A stretch of DNA of 64,000 bases from Littorina saxatilis. Its lineage: Eukaryota > Mollusca > Gastropoda > Littorinimorpha > Littorinidae. Of this stretch, positions 36,701-47,710 are shown in pieces. The notes beneath the pieces are model-generated. The model worked only from the letters and a program-made list of their open reading frames with translations. It was not told the DNA's origin and ran no database searches. Every line of letters begins with the position of its first letter. The first letter of the stretch is position 1. Made by a program: the position numbers and the translations under genes. The stretch is from contig NC_090245.1 in NCBI RefSeq assembly GCF_037325665.1, forward strand, positions 49,570,846 to 49,634,845. The letters run 5' to 3'.

Positions 36701-37798
36701 GTCAAGTTTCAAGGGTATTTGTCAAAACATAACGTAGCGTTCAGCAGAGTTGAAAGGGGTACGGTCCCGGGGCCTGAAAAAATCAGGGTCTTCCTCGGTC
36801 CGTACCCACTTTTAATTTACTCTTTTTTTTGGTTTTTGAAGCCAATGTCTGTTTTATGGCCTACTCATTACTTTTTGTTAATTTATTATGTTACAGATTT
36901 GAATATATACGGGTTACTTGGATGACTTGATTGTGATACTGTTATTGTTTGTTACTAGGATCTGGTCAGTTCTCCATTTCCTAACTTTTTTGTTGTTGTT
37001 GACATCACACACACACATAGACTAAACTAAATTAACTATCCCATGAATATATTCACCATAAAATTACAGACAAGCAATCATACATAATTATAGGTATGCA
37101 AACGATTTTCTACAACCCTTAACTTGGTCAAAAACAACGACAGACGGACCAGGGTAGTAGGGTACGGATCGAGGCTTACCCGGGTACGGCTTCGAGGAAC
37201 AGCTAGTACGGATGAAGGAAAACCCGGTACGGTCCGAGGCTCAGATGAATGACGTTAGAAACGGACTTCTACATAATTAGGGGATTCCCCTCTAAACCAA
37301 CCAATGGCAGCCAAGAAAGGCCGACAGCCCGCAGTAGCTGTAGCAATTTATAGAATGGCGATCGCAGCCACAGCTCCGAAGTTATGAGCTTTCAAGCCTG
37401 AAGGGGTACGGACACCGGCGCACTTACTCTACCTTTGTACTGTAGTTTTCCCGTAAGCAAGGTTTGATAGATTCGGCAAATATGCCCACGGGTAGTTTGT
37501 CATCAAGTGTAAACTGTTGTTTTGTACTGACTGCTGACTCACACTCACAGTCGTAAGTACTCGCTGACGCTGTAGTCTACTGAGTGAGTTGACTCGAGCC
37601 ATTGCATTCTCATTCTGAAGAAGGTAAACCTGATGAAATAATCACTGCACAAGTTGCAACCCACCTTTTTTCTTCTTTAGGGAACTTGTGGAAAGTTTTC
37701 CCGAAGCAGCTCTGTTTGTAACGGGCGTTCTTGCAACAAAAAGCCGAGCACAATTTACCACCACCTCGCACGCGATCGGTACCTACGCGATCCGCCAT
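33784..37798 (-). CDS. THAP-domain protein with coiled coil, four exons, apparent frameshift
   Basis: Exons are 37665-37798, 36032-36216, 35154-35244 and 33784-34133, with GT/AG borders and joining phases. Exon 1 starts MADRVGTDRVRGGGKLCSAF and holds CSAFCCKN...FHKFPKEEK. Exon 2 has RIWVQFTRREDFEKL and LCTDHFE, so the C2CH zinc ligands are present. The AVPTLF box ends the domain but lies in another frame. Exon 2 is 185 bp, one base too long, with the shift near 36105-36112. Exon 4 gives a leucine/charged coiled coil (REAELRQKVNKLRSKVFRL) and ends MRECD. With one base removed the product would be about 252 residues. THAP domains bind DNA. The gene sits inside a TIR element, so it is probably transposon cargo or a truncated transposase, not a long-standing host gene. 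Confidence 0.75.
34476..34599 (-). mobile_element. (AAAG)-tailed retroposon, 124-bp copy
   Basis: Matches the last 124 bases of the 24001-24373 family, including the G/C homopolymer. It is flanked by ACACCATGCCTC at 34464-34475 and 34600-34611. Confidence 0.9.
34691..35066 (-). mobile_element. tRNA-derived SINE, head type 2
   Basis: Flanked by the 11-bp duplication CCCTATACAGC (34680-34690 and 35067-35077). On the minus strand the head reads GGCGGGGTGGTAAGACGTCG with the B-box-like GGTCGAATCCC. The body and GAAGAA tail match the SINE at 12492-12863, but the tRNA head is different. It lies in intron 3 of the THAP gene. Confidence 0.9.
35374..35880. mobile_element. MITE family B copy plus a second decayed copy
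   Basis: 35374-35563 has both arms (TCTGTTTACAGTATCCGGAC and the complementary TAAACAGAC end). 35590-35880 repeats the inner parts (AGTCTAGGGTCG, GCCGACCCTATAC) in decayed form. Confidence 0.6.
36346..37429. mobile_element. 1.1-kb TIR transposon, non-autonomous, in THAP intron 1
   Basis: Ends read GAGTAAGTGCGCCGGTGTCC and continue GTACCCCTTC on both sides, giving 30-bp perfect inverted repeats flanked by TA. Many GGTACGG/CCGTACC copies lie near both ends, like transposase binding sites. No ORF is recognised. Confidence 0.85.
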
Positions 37799-38572
37799 TT
37801 TGTTTTCGCCGCCAGCATGTGACTAGGGACGATAACCCACAAACACTTTTTCGCATTTTCTTCGCAAGTTCCACGTCTTCCTTTTGTACAGTGTTTGAGA
37901 TCACGTACTAACTAACAATGTCCTTACATTTGAGGATGAAGTGTATCAGCAGATTCACGGAACAGCGATGGGGACTCCAATGGCACCATCTGTGGCTAAC
38001 CTGTTCATGGCCGCACTGGAAAGAAAACTATTCCAACAAAGTCCAGTGCCTGTGAATTCTGAACTCTGGAGAAGATACATTGATGACATCTTTATGCTCT
38101 GGACAGGAACAGATGATGACTTAGACTCATTCCTAAAACACATCAACTCCCTTCATCCTACCATCAAATTCACTCACCAATCATCGGTACAAAAAGTCTC
38201 CTTTCTAGATATTTCAGTCAGTCTGAAGGATGGATACCTTCAGACTCCTTCAGACTGACCTGTACACAAAACCTACCGACAGCCATGCCTACCTGTGCCA
38301 GGACTCGTGTCACCCGGCTCACGTCAAACGAAATTTGCCCAACTCACAATTTCTGAGACTTAAAGGAAAAGTCCAAGGTTTAGGGTCACTTTTGATACGT
38401 TGACCCTCTTAATTCATCAACCACAAATGCGTGTGTAAAAATGAACACAGAAATCCAAAAAGTATACTTTGACTCGTTTTTGGTTGTTCTGAATCGTTCC
38501 ATCGCGCGCGCAGTCTTGGCTCATGACCTTGTGCACATACGTGTGCTACGTCACGAGCCTTGAACAACAAAT

Positions 38573-40745
38573 ATGGCCGGCTCAAGCAGTGAGGAAGACA
38601 AGTGGAATACGGACCGGTTTTCAGCCAGCCTGAGGTTTTAGCGTGCCCGTTTGAGCCTCTTCGTCGTCAAAATGCTGGCGGGGCCACAAGGAACTGCTTG
38701 AAACAGAGCCAGCATAAGCGGCAATACGAAATGGTATGTGATTCTCTTTGTTGTGATGTTGAAACACTAGTCCGTAGTCGCTACCTCGTGCATGCTAGAT
38801 CGAAGTCAGGTGTGTTTTTCACAGATCAGTTGATGTGCTTCCACAGATCTGTAAACATGCAAAGATTATGGATTTATGCTATTATTTCAGGCATCTGGTG
38901 TTGTTTATTTTCCTATCTTTAATCAAGGATTTCGTCCTTGAACTGCCCAGTTTAGAATAAATGCTTCCACAGTGATGTTCACACGCGACTTATCCTTATT
39001 TTCTCTTTCTGAGTAATTCTTCAGTCACACAACGAAACATGTAGACATCAAGTTAACATTGCGAAAAAGCCTGTTTCTTGCGGACAAAACTGCAATTATC
39101 CTGGTATTTTTATTTGCGACAGTAAGACACATCGACACCACTAAACAGTGAAACTTTTTTGAAATGGCGGTGGGCTGCTTTCATGTGCTAATACTAGATC
39201 TAATAGTGATCCTGACATTTTTCTTGCGAAACGGTCAAAGGGAAGTAATAAATGAATTTAGTTTTTTTTAAACGAGCACACGTAATTTCCGATCTCAAAC
39301 TAGATCTGAAATCATAAGATTTTCTGAGCAGTGGCGAAACGCTGATGGCGTGATATCGCAAGCCGTTTTGGAAGCAAATAAGCACTGTCAGTGTCAGACA
39401 TATGCTGAAACACGATTACAGCAGTTCAAACTTTTTGATTATTGATTTTTAGGAGTACGCAATATCGGACAGTCACACTACAAAAAGACAATGCGTTAGT
39501 GCATAGATCGGTATTCTCAAACGTCACGAACACTGAACAGACAGTACGTTGCTACTATATATTTTACTGTATTAACAAAACCTCACAGTCCCATTAAAAA
39601 TGTGTGGTGTGTGCCGAAAAGCAACCATATGAGATTCAGTCAGTGGGACCCTGAATCTACCTGGGGTTAAATCGGGTTATTGACTCTCATTGCATGAATT
39701 TTTAAACTGAATATATCAATTTATAGGCTACATGTACTACTGTTCGTGTTGTTTTTGTGATCCACTGCAATTTATGTGTATACCTTAGAATCTCAAGGTA
39801 ATTTTTGAACGGGGCATACCGAGATGATGCATTTTGCCATGATCACAGAGTGATACGTGTATTTTGCTTATCAGGTGTCAGTGCAGAAACTCCAAGAGGG
39901 AACGAAATTCAAATATCTGGAAAACCTGGATGAGGAGATAGACAGGCTAACAGCACATCCTCCTATGTTTGCTCGGACATATACTACCTTCAAACTGCAT
40001 ACTATGCGTACACACAGGAATATGGACGACTCAACATTGATCAAAATGGGTAAGTAACACAACACAAACAGATGATTTCCATTATGATAGATTTATTTAT
40101 CTGAAACTGAAAGTAAAATTGACAACAGAGTGTACAATTTGTTTTCAAATACGAAAATATCACATTGGGTTAAAAAAACAACAACACCATCATATATCAT
40201 TAAAACTATTCTTTATTTCTAAACACATACATATCAGCATAGTTTATTCATGTAAACATCCTCATTTCGGTTCCCAGTCTATCTGAAATCAAGGTAAGAT
40301 ATGCCAAAAAAATAGCGATCACACAGTGCTTCAGCATGAATTTGAAAACCTGCTCTACGTCACATAGACACAGCGTGTCTTATGATTCTATCCACCCTCT
40401 CCAAACAAACACGTACACGTTTTCTCTGGTACGAATGTCTTAAAAGCTCAAACTAAGCTGCTGTTTTATTCTGTCTTGCTTTGCAGGAAATACAGGCACG
40501 TCGATTACCCATAACAGGCAGCTGGTGCGCTAGCGAGTGGGGTTTCTAGGCAGAAGCATCAGAGTACCATTACCAACCTGTGCAGTCAAAACAATCAGAA
40601 ATACTTTCCCAAACGGATGAAGAGTGGGGTTCAAACTCCCTGAGCTACAGAAGGCTGAAATATACTTTTACAAATCGTGTGACTGTGTTGAACTAGTATC
40701 TTTGGTTGAACAGATTCCTGCGTGGTTTGAAGATACTGAGTTGTC
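38573..40745 (+). pseudogene. P2RX7 C-terminal-domain-like gene, at least three exons, decayed
   Basis: Exon 1 (38573-about 38733) starts MAGSSSEEDKWNTDRFS and continues with CPFEPLRRQN in another frame. Exon 2 (about 39885-40050) ends in SYVCSDIYYLQTAYYAYTQE, YGRLNIDQ. Exon 3 (about 40485-40745) reads RVPLPTCAVKTIRNTFP, then VGFKLPELQ. The RVPLPxCAVxxIRxxFP signature is the mark of the cysteine-rich domain shared by the P2X7 receptor C-terminus and many intracellular invertebrate proteins. The zinc-binding cysteine cluster is largely lost, and there are frame changes and two in-frame stops in exon 3. There are no membrane segments, so this is not an ion channel. Confidence 0.6.
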
Positions 40746-42676
40746 ACGTGGTCCGGTACATGGTTCACATTCTGCAACATTTTGTTCCAGACTTTTTCCA
40801 CTGTTGGTGTACTCCAGCATCAGGTAGTCAGTCCATGAGCCGGTCAGCATAGCTTGTGTCCAGTATTTTCCGTTTGCCTGTTGCCTGAAACATGGTTTTG
40901 GGGAAGTAACTAACGATCTCTGCACACATTTTAACATGTGAATAAGAACAGAAAAGTTTGTCAAAAGTATACATAGTTTAATTTGCATTTACTTCAAGAC
41001 CAGACTTTCTTTTCGTTCATTATTTCTTCATAAAGATTCTGGAAATTAACAAAATGTTTCCCCCTATCAAGGCCTCCTAACTTTTTTTTAAATGCAGGTC
41101 GGTTTTTTGTCATCTGTGCATTACTACCTCTTGCCACCCGTGCGGTCATTGCCACCAGGTATCTCAACAATCAAACCGTCTATACAGGCATAAAGGCACG
41201 TCCTTTTCCAAAACAGGATTGCTCACTACACAGATCTGCGAAGACTTTTACATGGAGAAAAAAATCTCTTGACTTGAACATATACCAGGAATAAACATCC
41301 TGACTGGTTTTTGGAGCTGGATTTTTTAGGGAATGTTTTACACGTGTGGCGTTTAAGAAATTAATTCATAAAATTCTACATTCGCAAAGAGAGTACTCAT
41401 ACTGTTACAGAGTGTTGAGTTCTGGTATTTTTCAAAACGGAAGGATGGCCACATCCCATGTAAAAGCCTGGTAAGATTTGAGATTTTGAACCCAATCGTT
41501 TACACGGGAAGGGCTGTCGAAGGGCTGTCCATTTAAGAGGAGGCATCCATGCCTGGATGAGAAATACACTGATAACACAGAAAAAGCACGAGTTTAACCT
41601 GCATATTCACAAAACTGGTTCAGAGGTCCGGCAAAGTTAGTTATTTTAAGAGAACATCACGAAGACCGAATTATTAAATTAAAGCCTTTCTGCAAGAATG
41701 TACATCTTCTATGAATTATATTCTAAAACGCCACATGTGTGATTCATTCCACACACAAAATCCAGCTCCAAGAAGCAGTGAGGCTGTTGATTATTGGTAT
41801 GTGTTCAAGTCGACAGATGATTTTACCTGTGTAAACTGAGCCTTGGCAGATCTGATATAGTGAGCAAAGACCTGCATTTTTTTTAAACGTGTTCAGAGGC
41901 CTTGAAATGGTTAAACATTTTGTTTATTTCAAGTGGTCTTTATGAAGAAAAAAATAACAATAAGGAAGGCAAATGGGTTGAAATGCAAATTAGATTCCTT
42001 TTGACGAACTGTTTATGTTCTTCTTCATGTGTTACATTATGCGTACGTAGATCGCAAGATATTTTCGAAAAAATTCATAGATAAGCCAATCTGCAAACGG
42101 ACAAAAATTCACAATATAAATTTATGAAGCCAATAAATTTGACTCAAGAACAAAGCTTATGTGTTTGAGGTGATGTGCATGGGTATGAATGTTGAATGAG
42201 TCCGTCAAAGATACCCTCCATGTCGCCTCACAGTGGAACCTACCATTAAAATTATACCACCTTAAGTTACCTTGCTCTTTCAAATGTACTGCTTAAAACT
42301 TATTGAACATGCAACTCTTGCTGTCTACCATAAAGACCATCAGGTCAACAACATACTCGTGAATGTTTTGTTTTGGTCTATGATTAAACATTTCAGAAAA
42401 TACCCTTTTTTTATATTTTTTATTCGGAAGCATACTGACTTTATTTGAAACTACTTCGACAGATATAGTTTTGCAGGTTGACGGGAGGTGAGTTACGAAA
42501 GAAATTCAATCCATATGTCGCTCAGCACAGAAAGCATAAACGATTAACATGAGTAGAAATGAACTTGTACTTGTTTTCATAATGTATTATTTGGATGGTA
42601 TCTGTCAAAGACACTTTCTCGTTTTTTGCAAAGCTAGAATAAGGCACTAATTTTCAAAACAAAACAAAAATCTTAC

Positions 42677-42840
42677 GATGAATGGCACGTTGGTTTTCTC
42701 CTGTGGTGATTCTGGACGGTAGGAACAGGACTGGTCAACAGTTTCGTTGTGATCACGGAGAACCGGGAAATCTGGAATGGTCACGGTGTCAGTGTCTAGT
42801 GACCTGTTCTGACCAGTGGCCGTGAGTGATGATGAAAGGT
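42677..42840 (-). CDS. Candidate internal exon of the Kolobok-like element's minus-strand gene
   Basis: A strong acceptor (pyrimidine tract, TTCCAG) and donor (ATC|GTAAGA) bound an open frame reading SSSLTATGQNRSLDTDTV and ending PQEKTNVPFI. No family was recognised. It follows the THAP remnant on the same strand and may be the linker after the DNA-binding domain. Confidence 0.4.
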
Positions 42841-43499
42841 CTGGAAGTAAAAGAAGAGAGAAAATGAGTGTGAGTATAAATCAATTCGAAAGTATGCTTC
42901 TGATCTATACAGTACATTGAACATTTAGACACCCTCTGGAAGTCGTCTGGATGTGTATCCATGTTGTAGCAATTAGACTGGTTTTGCGTCTCTCAGTCAA
43001 TGCAGAAAGATTAATTCCCTGCACAATTCGTAATCTTCTTGTCTCTAGCATGCAGGTGTCTGTTTATCTTACCGGTTGCACATCCACCAAAAGTTTAGAT
43101 CTGGTAAAAATAGCATTAAGCCATGATTCCAGCAAACGCTGCCAATTTCATGAATTGATATCAGGGGATAGTTTGCGACTGAATAGAATAGATAACGTGA
43201 CACACGCATTGTCTTACGTGTCCACAACCCTGACTACTTTTTACTCTTGCTCTTAGCTCAGCTCAGACCGTTCTGTAACTTTGTAGATCTAGCCTGTGGC
43301 GCATCTGTACTCCAGCGAATATCAGCTGGACCCAGACACACTGTTCTGCACCAATTCGTATTCGCTGCGCAGCAAAACAATGTTTACGTGTATGCATGAA
43401 AATAAAAGCATGTACTCTGACCTTCAACGCATTCCTTCTTGTGAGATAATCCGCTGTTCGTATGTCGCCTCGGAGTTTCGATGGCTCGTCGACTGTACC

Positions 43500-43781
43500 A
43501 GCCTCGCGTAATACTCCCCTTTCCGGACTTTTATGAAGGGAAGACACTGCCAGTGGTCAAAACATTTGTTTCAGGGATGAAACGCCAACTTTTGTGCTGC
43601 AGAAAAATTGCGAAATCTGTGTCCAGAAAGTGCCCGACACTTTGAAATCTGCACGCTTGTGCTGCACACATCTCTTCCATTTCCACAAGAGACTCAGAGT
43701 TTTGTGAGGGAAAGTGTGCTATGAAATGCCTGGGAACATTGACGAGTTGTTGCTGTTTGCGGCTGCCCTCCACCGAGGCAT
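43500..43781 (-). pseudogene. THAP-domain remnant in the Kolobok-like element
   Basis: On the minus strand the ORF opens MPRWRAAANSNNSSMFPGIS, matching the MPxxCAAxxCNN start of THAP domains with both cysteines replaced. It continues with WKRCVQHKRADFKVSG in shifted frame, the usual mid-domain wording. It lies about 300 bp inside the element's right end, where a transposase start would be expected. It is clearly decayed. Confidence 0.45.
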
Positions 43782-44114
43782 TCTTTTCGGGCATACAGTG
43801 GTGACTTTTCTGTGTGAAAATCAAGCTGGTACTAGTGGTAGAATCAACACAATAACTTGTGACGTCACAGTGTACCAACGTCACAGTGTACCAAAAATCA
43901 CGTGACCACTACTTGACCCCAGGCGACTTGTCTTGGTTAGCCCCGCAACACTAAATCTGCAACTACAACAACAACAATTTTTTTTCAATTTTTAAAATAT
44001 TTTTCCAGAGATGTTTGTAACATTTGGCATTCGATTTTCAAGTGTTTGGGGATATTTAAAAACCTTGGACTTTTCCTTTAAGACTCTGCTCAGAAGAGGA
44101 GCAATTTAAAAAAA

Positions 44115-44985
44115 ACAAGTCGCGTAAGGCGAAAATACAATATTTAGTCAAGTAGCTGTCGAACTCACAGAATGAAACTGAACGCAATGCAACGCAGCAA
44201 GACCGTATACTCGTGGTCCACCGCTCACGGCATAGGCAGTGACATTGACAAGAAGAGCGGGGTAGTGGTTACGCTATGCTGCATAGCACGCTTTTCTGTA
44301 CCTCTCTTCGTTTTAACTTTCTGAGCGTGTTTTTAATCCAAACATATCATATCTATATATTTTTGGAATCAGGAACCGACAAGGAATAAGATGAAAGTGT
44401 TTTTAAATTGATTTCGAAAAAAAAATTTTGATAATAATTTTTATATATTTAATTTTCAGAGCTTGTTTTTAATCCGAATATAACATATTTATATGTTTTT
44501 GGAATCAGCAAATGATGGAGAATAAGATAAACGTAAATTTGGATCGTTTTATAAATTTTTATTTTTTTTTACAATTTTCAGATTTTTAATGACCAAAGTC
44601 ATTAATTAATTTTTAAGCCACCAAGCTGAAATGCAATACCGAACCCCGGGCTTCGTCGAAGATTACTTGACCAAAATTTCAACCAATTTGGTTGAAAAAT
44701 GAGGGCGTGACAGTGCCGCCTCAACTTTCACGAAAAGCCGGATATGACGTCATCAAAGACATTTATCAAAAAAATGAAAAAAACGTATGGGGATTTCATA
44801 CCCAGGAACTCTCATGTCAAATTTCATAAAGATCGGTCCAGTAGTTTAGTCTGAATCGCTCTACACACACACACACACACAGACACACAGACACACACAC
44901 ACACACACGCACATACACCACGACCCTCGTTTCGATTCCCCCTCGATGTTAAAATATTTAGTCAAAACTTGACTAAATATAAAAA
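44115..44985 (+). mobile_element. 870-bp hairpin-ended repeat, copy 3, inside the Penelope-like element
   Basis: Starts ACAAGTCGCGTAAGGCG and ends with the terminal hairpin. The Penelope-like linker continues on both sides across an A-rich stretch (AATTTAAAA...AAAGGTGCG). It gives a clean view of an occupied site for this family. Confidence 0.9.
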
Positions 44986-45762
44986 GGTGCGATGAGATGG
45001 AGAGACAGTTCTGTGCCAGGGGGTACAGCAAAAAGACTGTTAAAGATGGCAGGAGGAAAGCTTCAGCTAAAATCAGAAAGGAGACTCTTTCATAATTATC
45101 GCAAAAAAACTCACACAAACAGAGTCCCTTTCGTCATCACTCATAACCCACTCAACCCTCCCCTCGGCCAGTGGTTGCATGGTTTACAGGAAAGCTTGAT
45201 CAGCGAGAATGAACACATGAAAAACGTTATGCCTGAAACGCCCATCTGTGGGGAGAGAAACTGTAAGAGCATACGCAATATCCTTATGCCTACAGTTCTT
45301 CCTCCTGAGCACGACAACAACTCTGGGTGTTTCAGGTGTGAGCGTAAAAAATGTATCATCTGTGAAAAACACTTGATTGAGTCCACAACATTCAATTCAT
45401 GTAAAACAGGGGAAACTTTCACTCTTAGAGAACACTTCTCCTGTGACACAAAAAACATCATCTATCTCATTTCGTGTAAAAAATGCCACAGTGCCCAGTA
45501 CGTGGGGCAGACTCAAAACAGTCTCAGATAGAGAAAGGTTCTATCTCCACCGCTCACACATTGGGAAGAACACTCTTTTCACAGTGCACTTCAACCAGCC
45601 CGACCATTCTCTCGGTGATATGGAGTGCACTGTGATCGAAAGAGTCTTTTGTTCGACCCGGGATGAGAGATGGAAAAGAGACTGAGTCTTTCTGGATTGC
45701 AAAATTAAAAACTTTGGTGCCGAGTGGACTCAATTCTGATCCGTAAACACTTTATTACAGCT

Positions 45763-45807
45763 TTCGTTTGTGTGTGTATGTATGTGTGTGTGTGTGTGTG
45801 TGTGTGT

Positions 45808-45866
<59 letters not shown>
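45763..45866. repeat. (GT)n and (AG)n microsatellite
   Basis: Adjacent GT and AG runs immediately after the Penelope-like GIY-YIG end. Confidence 0.95.
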
Positions 45867-45869
<3 letters not shown>

Positions 45870-46618
45870 GCATTTGTCATAGAATATGGTTGTCGGAATG
45901 TTGATCTAAAGTCCATGAGCATCAAGATCATAGTTGCAATACATATTTATGTTTATGTATTGTCAGAGACATAGCCTAGATGTATTGTGTCCTAGGGGTT
46001 ACGTGTTGTATCTTTATACTAACCTTTGGCATAAAAAATGCGGTGAAGAGACATTGGAAGGATAGTTTTGCCTGTTCACGGTGTGAAAAAGTATCCATTT
46101 TGTTCGAACTTTGAAATTACGTCACCAGCGACAAATACGTCACTACAAGATAGGTATACCTTTGACGTAATAACTTTGGAATTCGCACGTGTACATTTGT
46201 TTTGATAACAATCAAAACGAAAGTAGATCTTAGCTTGAATGTAAATTTTATCTTTGACATATTTGCTTTGTGAGTCGTACCTGAATTAACCATGGTATTG
46301 TGTTGCTTAGTAATTGCATGATGCATGAATTGGCGTCTCACAGAATTACACGCCCCTGAGGAAGGCAACAGGTCGAAAATTTGGGCTGCCACTTGAAATT
46401 TTTTGTTTGGCTTTTCTTTTCCTTGATTTTGTTATATATATAAAACATCAGAAATTGAGAAAGAAACAATTGAAAGTCAGCAGAGACTTTCTTCCGAGAT
46501 TTGTTAAAATCTCTTAGCAGAATATATAGCCTATGTATATAATTTTATATGATGAATATATATTTTTTGACTTTAGATAAACGTTCAGAAAAAAATATGA
46601 CTGTCGATGGTTTTACTT

Positions 46619-46810
<192 letters not shown>

Positions 46811-46888
46811 CGAGGTGGTGTCCCCTGGCGTAAGAGACAAGTCGACGTGACAGGAGCTCTCTAAGTGTTTGCTTTACAACTCGCCAAG

Positions 46889-47695
46889 ATGACCATTGTT
46901 GGACTACCAACACATGTGGAATCCATCCTAGCCACCCTTCTGTCGGACCACCTCGTTAAATCGTGGAAAGTTGCTGGTGAGGGAGAGGACACAGTCATTG
47001 GCATAATCCCTTCGCCCGCATCCCATTTTCGCGTACGAGATTTTTACTGAAAATTAACATTTGGGGAGTCAAAATTTCGTGGAGGGAGTCATTTTTTCGT
47101 ACCTTGGGCAGTTCTTTTCTCGTACGAAAGGTGTACTCGGAGTACGAATTTCGTACGAAATTTTTACTCCGGAGTAAGTTTTTCGTGGAGTAAAAATGTC
47201 GTGTTACACCGGTACCTGACAGCGTCACACCCACAGGCACGTGAAGCAGATTCAAGTGAATGGGGCAGGGGAGGCGGGAGGAGGAGGTGTGACCACTTGC
47301 TCCTGCAATTTGTGAACACTCTGATCGCGAAAATCTTTACAAACGAGCCACCAGAAGCGAATCTAGCACCAAGTAAGTCACGGGAAACGCGGGGTAAAAT
47401 ACTTTGTACGGCATTAAAACAATGAAAGGGCTTGTAAGTACTGGATACACACTGACTCAGTGGATAGCGATTTTCACCATTGATTCGGGATTTGATGTAA
47501 CTAATAATACTACCAGTACCATGCATTGCAGGAAGGCTCACTGCAAGCCCGCAGCTCCGAGCCTCAAGCCCCGGCCGAGGCACCACCCACCCCGTGTCAG
47601 TCAAGTGCCTGTGGTCACACCCAAAAGTACATGTACTTCATCAGTAGCTCATGGTGCAAGTGAGTGGCTGAACGATTTGGCAAATCCTGAAGTAT
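46889..47695 (+). CDS. Candidate spliced gene, unrecognised, disturbed by a repeat
   Basis: An ATG at 46889 opens MTIVGLPTHVESILATLLSD and then SWKVAGEGEDTVIG, which looks like coding sequence. A CGTACGAAA-rich repeat interrupts at about 47020-47205. Open sequence resumes (SEWGRGGG, LLLQFVNTLIAKIF) up to a consensus donor at 47372, and an acceptor precedes 47532. Phases after the second junction are uncertain and no domain was recognised. It may be a fragment of a transposon gene. Confidence 0.25.
47020..47205. repeat. CGTACGAAA-rich palindromic repeat, MITE-like
   Basis: Repeated TTTCGTACGAAA and ACTCCGGAGT palindromes with TTTTTACTCC units in both orientations. No clear target duplication was found. 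Confidence 0.45.
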
Positions 47696-47710
47696 ACCCA
47701 CAGTGTCTTT

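Larger units (their letters stand above)
31459..37897 (-). mobile_element. 6.4-kb TIR transposon carrying a THAP gene (P-superfamily-like)
   Basis: The direct repeat AGATCAC at 31452-31458 and 37898-37904 brackets the element, and the Penelope-like sequence reads on across it. Terminal inverted repeats of about 34 bp are imperfect: both start CAAA and share TACAA, GGAAGA and AACTT at matching spacing. A 7-8-bp duplication plus a THAP-domain gene recalls P-type transposons. No RNase H-fold transposase core was recognised, so the assignment is tentative. Later insertions lie inside: MITE family B copies, an 870-bp repeat, a retroposon stub, a SINE and a 1.1-kb TIR element. Confidence 0.65.
38364..44077. 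mobile_element. TTAA-flanked 5.7-kb transposon, Kolobok-like
   Basis: Both ends read AGGAAAAGTCCAAGGTTT inward, flanked by TTAA (38360-38363 and 44078-44081). Removing it leaves a continuous Penelope-like sequence with one TTAA. TTAA duplication, AGG termini and a THAP domain together are the marks of the Kolobok superfamily (recalled). It carries a decayed P2RX7-C-like gene on the plus strand and a decayed THAP gene on the minus strand, converging towards the middle. The transposase catalytic core was not recognised. Confidence 0.8.
30354..46440 (+). mobile_element. Penelope-like retroelement split by three insertions
   Basis: Four plus-strand pieces are consecutive in Penelope-like order. 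30539-31458 is the N-terminal part: RISKADKGAVVV, LPKIHKS, GRPIVSG and a degraded DVVGLYTNIPHSDMK. 37898-38363 is the RT core: GTAMGTPMAPSVANLFM, RYIDDIF. 38360-38363 and 44078-44114 are a short linker. 44986-45742 has a Cys-rich linker and the GIY-YIG endonuclease (IYLISCKKC, QYVGQTQNSLR), ending near WIAKLKTLVPSGLNSDP. Flanking regions near 30390 and 46355 carry hammerhead-like cores, as in the terminal repeats of this class. The copy is old and broken. Each gap is explained by a separate inserted element. Confidence 0.85.

Noticed and set aside
38573-40745. P2X receptor ion channel gene
   Set aside because: Only the intracellular cysteine-rich domain wording is present; there are no transmembrane segments or extracellular domain.
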